A DNA stretch of 64,000 nt, from positions 1 to 64,000 of the forward strand of contig CBIHON010000020.1 in NCBI GenBank assembly GCA_966211965.1, written 5' to 3'. A program made the translations under genes and the position numbers. The DNA is from CBIHON01 sp966211965. Lineage in GTDB: Bacteria; Pseudomonadota; Gammaproteobacteria; Burkholderiales; Burkholderiaceae_D. Positions 30,149-38,057 of this stretch are shown here, one piece after another (the first letter of the stretch is position 1; each line of letters starts with the position of its first letter). The notes under the pieces were generated by a model. That model made no database searches. It had not been told where the DNA came from and saw nothing but the letters and a program-made list of their open reading frames with translations.

Positions 30149-32506
30149 TTAAAACAATTCGTTCTTCACTTCGTCCTTGGTTTTTTCCTCATCTGAGGCG
30201 GTGCGATCACCGAGGCCAAGACTGCGTACCCCGCCGCCTGGTGGATTCTCCGCGTAGTAGTATTCAGTGCCGACATGGATCAAGCCTTCGGGGACCACGC
30301 GTTCTTCGATCGGCACATCCTTGAGGGCTTTTTGCATGTAGCCGATCCAGATCGGCAATGCGAGACCGCCGCCGGTTTCCCTGCTGCTGCTGCCGAGGCT
30401 CTTGGGCTGGTCGAAGCCGATCCAGGCGATGCCCACGAGCTTTGCTTGATAACCCGCAAACCAGGCGTCGACAGAATCGTTTGTGGTACCTGTTTTGCCG
30501 GCCAAGTCAGGGCGCTTCAAGATCGCCTGTGCTTTGGCCGCAGTACCCACTCGGGCGACATCCCGCAGCATGCTGTCCATCAGAAATGCGTTACGTTCAT
30601 CAATCACCCGGTTGGCTTGATCGCCTGCTTTGTCTGGAGTGACTTGCGACAATACCTTGCCGGTTGAATCGGTTATTTTCGTGATGATGTAAGGACTGAT
30701 TTTATAACCGCCATTGGCAAATACCGCATATGCGCCCGCCATTTGCAGCGGTGTGACGGCACCGGCGCCGAGAGCAAGCGTCAGATAGGGGGGATTTTTT
30801 TCTGCGTCGAAACCGAAGCGTGTGGTGTATTCCTGTCCGTACTTGGCGCCAATTTTGTGCAGGATGCGAATCGAAATCATGTTCTTCGATTTCGTCAGGC
30901 CGGTGCGCATGGTCATCGGACCTTCATATTTATTGTCGTAATTCTTCGGCTCCCAAGCTTGTCCGCCGGTTTGCCCGCCATCGAAGCTGATTGGCGCATC
31001 GTTGATGACAGTCGCCGGCGAGAGGCCTTTTTCAAGCGAAGCAGAGTAAATGAATGGTTTGAATGACGAGCCGGGTTGACGCCAAGCCTGCGTAACATGA
31101 TTGAATTTGTTGCGGTTGAAATCGAAGCCGCCAATCAGAGCGCGGATTGCGCCGTCCTCGGTGCTGGCGGAAACGAAGGCGGACGCGACTTCCGGCATCT
31201 GCGTAATGTTCCAATTGCGTCCTTCCTGCGTCACGCGAATGATCGCGCCGCGTCTGATGCGACGGTTGGGCGGGGCTTTATCGCTTAACAGATTCGCGGC
31301 AAAAGTCAGGCCACTGCCATTGATGGCGATTTCTTCTCCTGATGCGAGCACCGCACGAACGTTCTTGGGCGTCGCTTCGAGTACGACCGCAGCGACGATG
31401 TCGTCACTGTCGGCATGATCTGCAAGCTCAGCTTCGATAGCGTCTTCGGCTTCTTCTTTTGCGGATGGAATTTCCATGTAACCTTCCGGCCCACGATAGC
31501 CGTGATGCTTTTCATAATCCATTACGCCGCGCCGTAAGGCAATGTATGCGGCATCCTGGTCAGCCTTGGTCACCGTTGTGAATACCATCAGACCGCGCGT
31601 GTAGGTGTCTTCTTTGAATTGTTCGTAGACTAGTTGGCGAGCCATTTCCGCTACGTATTCCGCATGTACGCCGAACTCATTGCTGTTCGTTTTGGTTTTG
31701 AGCTCTTCGGCTTGCGCCTTGGTGTATTGGGCTTCGTTGATGTACCCGAGGTTGCGCATCCGCTGCAGGATATATTGCTGGCGCGCCTTTGCGCGCCGGG
31801 GGTTGACCACGGGATTGTAGGCTGAAGGCGCCTTGGGCAAACCCGCCAGCATGGCTGCCTCGCCTATGGTGATTTCCGAGAGCTTTTTGCCGAAGTATAT
31901 TTGCGCCGCCGACGCGAAGCCATAGGCACGCTGACCCAGATAAATCTGGTTCATATAGACTTCAAGAATCTGGTCCTTTGAAAGGTTTTGCTCGATTTTC
32001 CAGGCCAAGAGAACTTCATATACCTTGCGCTTGAGGGTCTGTTCGCTGGACAGGAAAAAGTTTCGGGCAACCTGTTGCGTGATAGTGGAAGCGCCTTGCT
32101 TCGCGCCGCCAGTCAGGTTGTGAAGTGTTGCGCGCACGATGCCTTGATAATCGACGCCGCCATGGTCATAAAAGCGGTCATCCTCAATCGCCAGCACCGC
32201 TTTCTTCATGATGTCGGGGATTTCTTTGATGCGCACCAGATTGCGCCGCTCCTCTCCGAATTCGCCGATTAATACATTATCCGCAGAGAAAATTCGCAGG
32301 GGAATCTTTGGACGATAATCGGTCAGGGAATCCAGTGCCGGAAGATTCGGATATGCCATCGCCAGTGTGAAGCCGATGATCAATATACCTATCAGGACCA
32401 GACTGGCCAGGACTCCTGCCAAGCCTAAGGCGAGGCGCATGGGTAGCTTCAGGGGACGTTTAGTTGTTTCTGGAGGAGGATTACCAGCAGAATGGTGAGA
32501 GCTCAT
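30149..32506 (-). CDS. mrcA: Bifunctional penicillin-binding protein 1A
   Basis: Inner-membrane peptidoglycan polymerase and cross-linking enzyme. The 785-residue product has a short cytoplasmic tail, one span near residues 28-50, and a glycosyltransferase domain with the catalytic motif EDDRFYDHGGVD and GASTITQQVARN. An OB-like insert follows, then the transpeptidase domain with SSFKP, SKN and KTGTT. The ATG at 32506 is preferred to a TTG three codons upstream. It is divergent from pilM, the usual proteobacterial arrangement. Confidence 0.95.
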   Translation of the reverse strand: MSSHHSAGNPPPETTKRPLKLPMRLALGLAGVLASLVLIGILIIGFTLAMAYPNLPALDSLTDYRPKIPLRIFSADNVLIGEFGEERRNLVRIKEIPDIMKKAVLAIEDDRFYDHGGVDYQGIVRATLHNLTGGAKQGASTITQQVARNFFLSSEQTLKRKVYEVLLAWKIEQNLSKDQILEVYMNQIYLGQRAYGFASAAQIYFGKKLSEITIGEAAMLAGLPKAPSAYNPVVNPRRAKARQQYILQRMRNLGYINEAQYTKAQAEELKTKTNSNEFGVHAEYVAEMARQLVYEQFKEDTYTRGLMVFTTVTKADQDAAYIALRRGVMDYEKHHGYRGPEGYMEIPSAKEEAEDAIEAELADHADSDDIVAAVVLEATPKNVRAVLASGEEIAINGSGLTFAANLLSDKAPPNRRIRRGAIIRVTQEGRNWNITQMPEVASAFVSASTEDGAIRALIGGFDFNRNKFNHVTQAWRQPGSSFKPFIYSASLEKGLSPATVINDAPISFDGGQTGGQAWEPKNYDNKYEGPMTMRTGLTKSKNMISIRILHKIGAKYGQEYTTRFGFDAEKNPPYLTLALGAGAVTPLQMAGAYAVFANGGYKISPYIITKITDSTGKVLSQVTPDKAGDQANRVIDERNAFLMDSMLRDVARVGTAAKAQAILKRPDLAGKTGTTNDSVDAWFAGYQAKLVGIAWIGFDQPKSLGSSSRETGGGLALPIWIGYMQKALKDVPIEERVVPEGLIHVGTEYYYAENPPGGGVRSLGLGDRTASDEEKTKDEVKNELF

Positions 32507-32541
32507 GCGCAGCAAGAAAATGGGGATGGACAGTTGGCGCC

Positions 32542-32547
32542 ATTATA
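32542..32547 (-). promoter_or_regulatory. -10 element upstream of mrcA
   Basis: A perfect TATAAT on the minus strand 35 bases before the mrcA start codon, within CGTTATAATGGCG. No good -35 is visible at 16-18 bp, so this is only part of a promoter. Confidence 0.4.
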
Positions 32548-32679
32548 ACGGCGCACCACCAACAAGTGCGCTTCGTAAATGTCGGAGTTAAAGCTATTAT
32601 CGGCCGACACCGTAAAGAGTATTGAGTTTTGGCTGGGAAATAGCGTAAATTGCCACCAAGGATGTTGAACAGTGGGATT

Positions 32680-32708
32680 TTGACAACGCTTTTGCCAATT
32701 ACTATATG
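32680..32708 (+). promoter_or_regulatory. Sigma-70 type promoter of the pilM-Q operon
   Basis: A perfect -35 TTGACA (32680-32685), 17-bp spacer, and TATATG (32703-32708). The start would be near 32715, leaving a leader of about 170 nt before pilM. The rest of the 32507-32886 gap is AT-rich; a second, weaker candidate is TTTACA at about 32719 with TACGAT 18 bp later. No ORF is supported there. Confidence 0.6.
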
Positions 32709-32886
32709 GAAAGTGCTTTACACTGCCGGACGCTTATTGCTACGATTTAATGTAACGTTTGATAAATGTTGCCTAAACTCTGGTTTTTAAACGAAATTTC
32801 TTGTTTGGAAGCATTTTTCTGCCTGTTGGACAATTCGATAGGCGGTGCGTTCACACGAAAAATCATGTTTTCGGGGAGAACTGCCC

Positions 32887-33966
32887 TTGGCTTTCGATCT
32901 TAGTTTCTTATTCGGTAAAAAAGCTCCGCCTTTGGTCGGCCTGGATATCAGCACGTCGGGCATTAAGCTCGTGGAGCTATCTGAAGTCGGTAAGAACGAG
33001 CTGCGGCTTGAACGATTTGCCACGGAGCCGTTGCCGCGCGGCGCCGTCGTGGATGGAAATATCGAGAACATCGAACAGGTGTCGGAGGCGGTGCGCCGTG
33101 TCTGGAAAAAGAGCGGTACCAAGGCCAAACTCGTTGCACTTGGAATGCCGCCTGCCTCTGTCATTACCAAGAAGATCATCCTTGACGGCGGCTTGTCTGA
33201 AGACGAGCTTGAGCTGCAGGTAGAGTCGGAGGCGAGTCAATACATTCCTTTTGCGCTCGATGAGGTCAGCCTCGATTTCGACGTCATTGGGCCGGCGCAA
33301 AATGCGCCTGATGATGTTGAAGTGCTGCTGGCCGCGACACGGAAGGAAAAAGTCGAAGATCGCGTTGCTGTTGCCGAGGCTGCCGGTTTGACGCCGACCG
33401 TCATGGATATTGAATCCTATGCGGCCCGTGCCGCGATCGACCGCATTACCTCTCAATTGGCGAATGGTGGCCAAGGGCAAATTGTCGCCCTGTTTCAGAT
33501 CGGCGCCCAGGTTACGCATGTTTCGATGTTGTTGGACGGAACGCCCATTTATGAGCGCGAACAACCGTTCGGCGGCCATCAATTAACGCAAGACATCGTG
33601 CGTGCATATGGTTTGTCGTACGACGAAGCTGAGACAAAGAAAAAGCTCGGTGATCTGCCGGAGGGATATGAGCGTGAGTTATTGGGACCGTTTCTGGAAA
33701 GTGCTGCGCTGGAGGTGACGCGTGCCATTCAGTTTTTCTTTACGTCAACCCCCTATACTCGAATCGATCAAATATTCCTGGCCGGTGGTTGTGCGATTAT
33801 TCCCGGCTTGGTCGATCTGGTGGCTGATCGTACGAAAATTTCAGCTTCGGTCGTGAGCCCGTTCAAAGGCATGCAACTGGCGCCTAATGTGCGCGAGAAG
33901 CAATTGCGTGTTGAGGCGCCGGCTTATCTGGTTGCATGCGGTTTGGCGATGCGGAGGTTTGATTGA
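32887..33966 (+). CDS. pilM: Type IV pilus assembly ATPase-like protein PilM (TTG start)
   Basis: Actin-like cytoplasmic protein that binds the PilN N-terminus. The 359-residue product has the fold's phosphate motifs (GLDISTSGIKLVELS near residue 18 and LAGGCAIIPGLVDLV near residue 297). The start is TTG at 32887, 8-9 bases after GGGGAGA, giving MAFDLSFLFGKKAPPLVGLD; an ATG-like reading from 32845 lacks a binding site. It heads pilMNOPQ and its stop shares a base with the pilN ATG. Confidence 0.95.
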   Translation: MAFDLSFLFGKKAPPLVGLDISTSGIKLVELSEVGKNELRLERFATEPLPRGAVVDGNIENIEQVSEAVRRVWKKSGTKAKLVALGMPPASVITKKIILDGGLSEDELELQVESEASQYIPFALDEVSLDFDVIGPAQNAPDDVEVLLAATRKEKVEDRVAVAEAAGLTPTVMDIESYAARAAIDRITSQLANGGQGQIVALFQIGAQVTHVSMLLDGTPIYEREQPFGGHQLTQDIVRAYGLSYDEAETKKKLGDLPEGYERELLGPFLESAALEVTRAIQFFFTSTPYTRIDQIFLAGGCAIIPGLVDLVADRTKISASVVSPFKGMQLAPNVREKQLRVEAPAYLVACGLAMRRFD

Positions 33967-34613
33967 TGGTTAAGATTAATCTACTTCCTCACCGAGAAGA
34001 AAAGCGGGCGCAACGCAAGAAAGCGTTTGTAACCTTGTTGGTGATGTCTGCCGTAGTGGGCGGTGCAGTCGTGCTGGCAGTGGGCGGATTTATCGCAAAC
34101 AACATTTCGAACCAGAACCAGCGCAATGCTTTTATCAAAGCTGAAAATGCCAAGCTGGATAATGAGATCAAGGAAGTTGCCACAATCAGGCAGGAAATCG
34201 ATGCCCTAAAGGCGCGTCAGCAGGCTGTTGAGGATTTGCAGGGGGATCGCAATCAGCCGGTTTATTTGATGGATGAATTGGTGCAGCAAGTGCCGGAAGG
34301 GGTTTACCTGCGCTCCTTTAAGCAAGATGGGCAGCGTGTAGTGATTAACGGCTATGCACAGTCGAATGAGCGAGTATCAGAATTGCTGCGCAATTTCAGC
34401 AATAACTCTCCTTGGCTGGAGCGTCCTGACCTTATCGAGATTCGCACGACCAACTTGGGGCAAGGGAAAGACCAAAAAAAAGTTGCTGACTTCACGATTA
34501 ATGTGGGCATCAAGCGTCCACGCGACAAAGACAAGGCGGCTAGTTCTGCTTCTGCTTCCGCGTCGGCAGTAGGTGCGGATGCTCAACCCAATGCCGCCCC
34601 GAAGAAACCTTGA
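33966..34613 (+). CDS. pilN: Type IV pilus inner-membrane protein PilN
   Basis: Bitopic alignment-complex protein. The 215-residue product begins MVKINLLPHREEKRAQRKK, where INLLP is the PilM-binding motif. A membrane span (about residues 22-45), a coiled-coil-prone stretch and a periplasmic ferredoxin-like domain follow, then an Ala/Ser-rich tail. It starts within the pilM stop codon, so translation is coupled. Confidence 0.95.
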   Translation: MVKINLLPHREEKRAQRKKAFVTLLVMSAVVGGAVVLAVGGFIANNISNQNQRNAFIKAENAKLDNEIKEVATIRQEIDALKARQQAVEDLQGDRNQPVYLMDELVQQVPEGVYLRSFKQDGQRVVINGYAQSNERVSELLRNFSNNSPWLERPDLIEIRTTNLGQGKDQKKVADFTINVGIKRPRDKDKAASSASASASAVGADAQPNAAPKKP

Positions 34614-34628
34614 TATGAAAGACGCATC

Positions 34629-35288
34629 ATGGCGGATTTAAAAAAAATTGGGGATTCGATAGCTGCGCAGTTTCGCGGATTAAACGGTCGCGATCCGGGT
34701 CAGTGGCCGCTGGCGCCTCGGGCGCTATGTGCCATCGGTGTGTTGGCCGCAGTGATTGGGTTGGGCTGGGGATTGTATTGGAATGGCCAATTAGATGAAC
34801 TCAATGCCGGCCAAGCAGAAGAAGAAAAATTAAAGGGGGAGTACAAGACCAAGATTCAACAGGCTATAAATCTCGATGGTTTGCGCAAACAGAAAGAACA
34901 AGTTAAAGAATATGTGGCGACGTTGGAAAAGCAATTGCCGAGCAAAGCCGAAATGGATGCGTTGTTGTCCGACATCAATCAATCGGGGCTGGGCCGTGGC
35001 TTGCAATTCGAACTGTTCAAACCTGGACAAGTGGTGGTAAAAGACTATTACGCAGAATTGCCAATTGACATCAAAGTGACGGGTACTTATCACGATGTGG
35101 GGGCATTTGGCAGCGACATCGCCAATCTGCCCAGAATCGTAACCTTGAATAATATGAACTTGGTGGCAGGAAAAGATGGCTTACTTACCCTCGATGCAGT
35201 TGCCAAAACGTTCCGCTATCTTGATGCCGAAGAAGTGAATGCACAGCGTAAAGCGGCAGCCGACAAGAAAAAGGGAGATAAAAAATGA
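34629..35288 (+). CDS. pilO: Type IV pilus inner-membrane protein PilO
   Basis: Partner of PilN in the periplasmic alignment ring. The 219-residue product has one span near residues 32-50 (ALCAIGVLAAVIGLGWGLYW), a coiled-coil segment, then the PilO core (AELPIDIKVTGTYHDVGAFG). It ends in a Lys-rich tail and overlaps pilP by 4 bases (ATGA). Confidence 0.95.
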   Translation: MADLKKIGDSIAAQFRGLNGRDPGQWPLAPRALCAIGVLAAVIGLGWGLYWNGQLDELNAGQAEEEKLKGEYKTKIQQAINLDGLRKQKEQVKEYVATLEKQLPSKAEMDALLSDINQSGLGRGLQFELFKPGQVVVKDYYAELPIDIKVTGTYHDVGAFGSDIANLPRIVTLNNMNLVAGKDGLLTLDAVAKTFRYLDAEEVNAQRKAAADKKKGDKK

Positions 35289-35827
35289 AACTCTCAGATG
35301 TCGGACGCATAGTTTTGCCAGCCACGCTATTGTTGGGGTTGGGCGGTTGTGGGGACGGCGGAATTCAAGAAGTCAGGGAGTGGATGCAGGAAACCAAGCA
35401 GCAAACCAAGGTGGCCATTCCTAAGCTTGCTGAGCCGAAAAAATTTACGCCTTTCCTGTACAGCGCCAAAGATAGTGTTGATCCATACAATCCCAGCAAA
35501 CTTGCCATTGCATTTGCAAGGCTCAAGCCGCCATCAAAAAATTCGCTGAAACCTGATCTTGAGCGACGCCGTGAGCCGTTGGAAGCATATCCACTGGATT
35601 CATTGAAAATGGTTGGGACTTTGCAAAAACCGGGCCTAAGTTATGTGCTTCTGCAAATCGACAAAGCGATATTCCAAGCCAAGGTGGGTAATTACATAGG
35701 GCAAAACAACGGCATGATCACCAGTATTAGTGACGCTGCAGTTGAACTCACCGAAATAGTTCAAGATGCGACCGGTGATTGGGTCGAGCGTAAAGCCAAG
35801 TTAGAGTTGCAGGAGACAAAAAAATGA
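35285..35827 (+). CDS. pilP: Type IV pilus lipoprotein PilP
   Basis: Inner-membrane lipoprotein linking PilNO to the PilQ secretin. The 180-residue product has lipobox LGGC (cysteine at 22), a proline-rich flexible part, and a C-terminal beta domain (ESLKMVGTLQ-like SLKMVGTLQKPGLSYVLLQI and KVGNYIGQNNGMI). It overlaps pilO and pilQ by 4 bases each. Confidence 0.95.
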   Translation: MKLSDVGRIVLPATLLLGLGGCGDGGIQEVREWMQETKQQTKVAIPKLAEPKKFTPFLYSAKDSVDPYNPSKLAIAFARLKPPSKNSLKPDLERRREPLEAYPLDSLKMVGTLQKPGLSYVLLQIDKAIFQAKVGNYIGQNNGMITSISDAAVELTEIVQDATGDWVERKAKLELQETKK

Positions 35828-38031
35828 GAGTGCTAAGAAGAATTTCAAATCGTGGCCTTGGTGCTGTCACTAGAAAGATTTTGCAGCTGGGCGTTTTCTT
35901 GGGTATTTCGATCGCCACCTGTGCCGCACTTGCGCAAGAAAATGCCATTCAATCCATCAGCGCGAATCAGCAGGGGGCGAACGTGATCGTAAAGGTCGCG
36001 TTGAAAAATCCTGTTCTTAAGCCACCGATTGGTTTTTCAATTACCAATCCCGCAAGAATTGCCTTGGATTTTTCAAGTACTGCAAACGCGACTGGTAAAT
36101 CGACCCAAGACATTGGCTTGGGGGATGTGCGGAATGTTAATGTGGTCCAGGCTGGTGAGCGCTCACGTCTCGTATTCAATTTGATGCGTCCTTTGAACTA
36201 CGCCACCGTAATCGAAGGCAATACTGTTGTAGTAACTATTGATGGTTCGGGAGGTATCGCAACGGCAGTCGATTCTTCCGGTATGCCGGTTGTAACGAAA
36301 CCGCCGATGATCGGGAAGCAAGCTATCCGCGATATTGACTTTCGCCGCGGCGTAGGAGGCGAAGGACGGGTTGTTGTTGACCTGCCTAACAACCAAATTG
36401 GCGTTGATGTGCGTCAACAAGGCCAGACAATTGTCGTTGACTTTTTAAAAGCGACATTACCTGAAGTATTGCGCCGCCGTCTCGATGTGGTCGATTTTGC
36501 GACGCCGGTAAGTACCGTAACGACTACGCCACAAGGCGAAAATGTGCGGATGGTGATCGAGCCTAAAGGTTTGTGGGAGCATAGCGCGTATCAAAGCGAT
36601 TCTCAGTTGGTAATCGAGATCAAGCCGATCAAAGAAGATCCGAACAAATTGACTCAAGGTACGCAAGGTTATCGGGGGGAAAAATTATCCCTGAATTTTC
36701 AGAACGTTGAAGTCCGGGCGGTGCTGCAGGTGATCGCGGATTTTACCGGCTTGAATATCATTACCAGCGATACGGTGAGCGGAAATCTGACGTTGCGTCT
36801 CAAAGACGTGCCTTGGGATCAGGCGCTCGATATCGTGATGCAAGCCAAGGGGCTCGATATGCGCAAAAATGGCTCCGTTCTATGGATAGCGCCTAAGGAT
36901 GAATTGCTGACAAAGGAGAAATTGGAGCTGGAACAAAAGGCTCAGATCGCAGAACTGGAACCGTTGAAGACCGAGACGTTTCAGCTGAACTACCAGAAGG
37001 CAGAGGCGTTCAAGCTGGTTTTTAATATCGGTGGTGGCGGAGATGGCAAAAATAATATCTTGTCAAAACGGGGCAGTGCGGTGATTGACCCGCGTACCAA
37101 CCAGCTTTTTGTGACGGATATCGCTTCAAAAATGGAAGATATCCGACAGTTAATTAAAAAAACAGATATCGCGTCGAAACAGGTATTGATCGAGGCCCGG
37201 ATTGTGGAGGCCGACGATAAATTCAGCAAGAATCTTGGTGCCAAATTGGGTTTCATGGATTTGCGAGGATATCGCGTAGGAGATGCTGGATATCAAATAG
37301 CAGGCAATAACCGCCTGGGTATAACTGGAAGCCAGCAAGGCATTGTCGATCAAACCTTGCAAACCGCGAAAATTTCAGTTGACAAGAGTGGGTTGGTCAC
37401 GATTGATCGAGTGGTTCCTGGAACGAGTAATTCACAATTCGTCGATATGCCTGCAAATGGGATTAACGGCGTGAATCCAGGCAGTCTTGCGGTCAGCCTG
37501 TTCTCGGCGGCGGCCAACCGGTTTCTGAATCTGGAGTTGACGGCATTGGAAGCGGATGGCAAGGGAAAGATCATTTCCAGTCCACGAGTTGTGACTGCCG
37601 ACCAATTGAAGGCGACGATAGAGCAGGGAACTGAATTACCTTATGCGGTTGCAACGAGTAGTGGCGCTACTTCCATCGTTTTCCGTAAAGCCAATCTTAA
37701 ATTGGAAGTGACTCCTCAAATTACACCGGACGGTAATGTGATTTTGGATGTTGATGTCAATAAGGATAGTGTTGGCATAGAAACGCGCGCAGGTTTCGCG
37801 ATCGACACCAAGCACGTCAAGACCTTGGTGCAAGTAGAAAATGGGGGAACCGTTGTGCTGGGCGGGATTTTTCAGCAGACGTTGCGAGATAGCGTGACGC
37901 AGGTTCCTGTTCTTGGTGAGCTACCGGTTTTAGGAAATCTGTTTAAGACCACTAGCCGCACAAATGACAAAACCGAATTATTGATTTTTATTACCCCGAA
38001 AATTGTGACGGACCGGCTTTCGACGCGATAA
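35824..38031 (+). CDS. pilQ: Type IV pilus outer-membrane secretin PilQ
   Basis: Forms the outer-membrane gate for the pilus. The 735-residue product has a signal sequence (cut near CAALA|QE), two AMIN peptidoglycan-binding domains (about residues 40-135 and 165-255), an STN/N0 domain with LSLNFQNVEVRAVLQVIADF near residue 285, and an N1 domain. The secretin core follows (QVLIEARIVEAD near 455) and ends with VPVLGELPVLGNLFK and LLIFITPKIV. It starts in the pilP stop (ATGA). Confidence 0.96.
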   Translation: MRVLRRISNRGLGAVTRKILQLGVFLGISIATCAALAQENAIQSISANQQGANVIVKVALKNPVLKPPIGFSITNPARIALDFSSTANATGKSTQDIGLGDVRNVNVVQAGERSRLVFNLMRPLNYATVIEGNTVVVTIDGSGGIATAVDSSGMPVVTKPPMIGKQAIRDIDFRRGVGGEGRVVVDLPNNQIGVDVRQQGQTIVVDFLKATLPEVLRRRLDVVDFATPVSTVTTTPQGENVRMVIEPKGLWEHSAYQSDSQLVIEIKPIKEDPNKLTQGTQGYRGEKLSLNFQNVEVRAVLQVIADFTGLNIITSDTVSGNLTLRLKDVPWDQALDIVMQAKGLDMRKNGSVLWIAPKDELLTKEKLELEQKAQIAELEPLKTETFQLNYQKAEAFKLVFNIGGGGDGKNNILSKRGSAVIDPRTNQLFVTDIASKMEDIRQLIKKTDIASKQVLIEARIVEADDKFSKNLGAKLGFMDLRGYRVGDAGYQIAGNNRLGITGSQQGIVDQTLQTAKISVDKSGLVTIDRVVPGTSNSQFVDMPANGINGVNPGSLAVSLFSAAANRFLNLELTALEADGKGKIISSPRVVTADQLKATIEQGTELPYAVATSSGATSIVFRKANLKLEVTPQITPDGNVILDVDVNKDSVGIETRAGFAIDTKHVKTLVQVENGGTVVLGGIFQQTLRDSVTQVPVLGELPVLGNLFKTTSRTNDKTELLIFITPKIVTDRLSTR

Positions 38032-38057
38032 TAGCGAAAATATTTCTAGGATAAAAC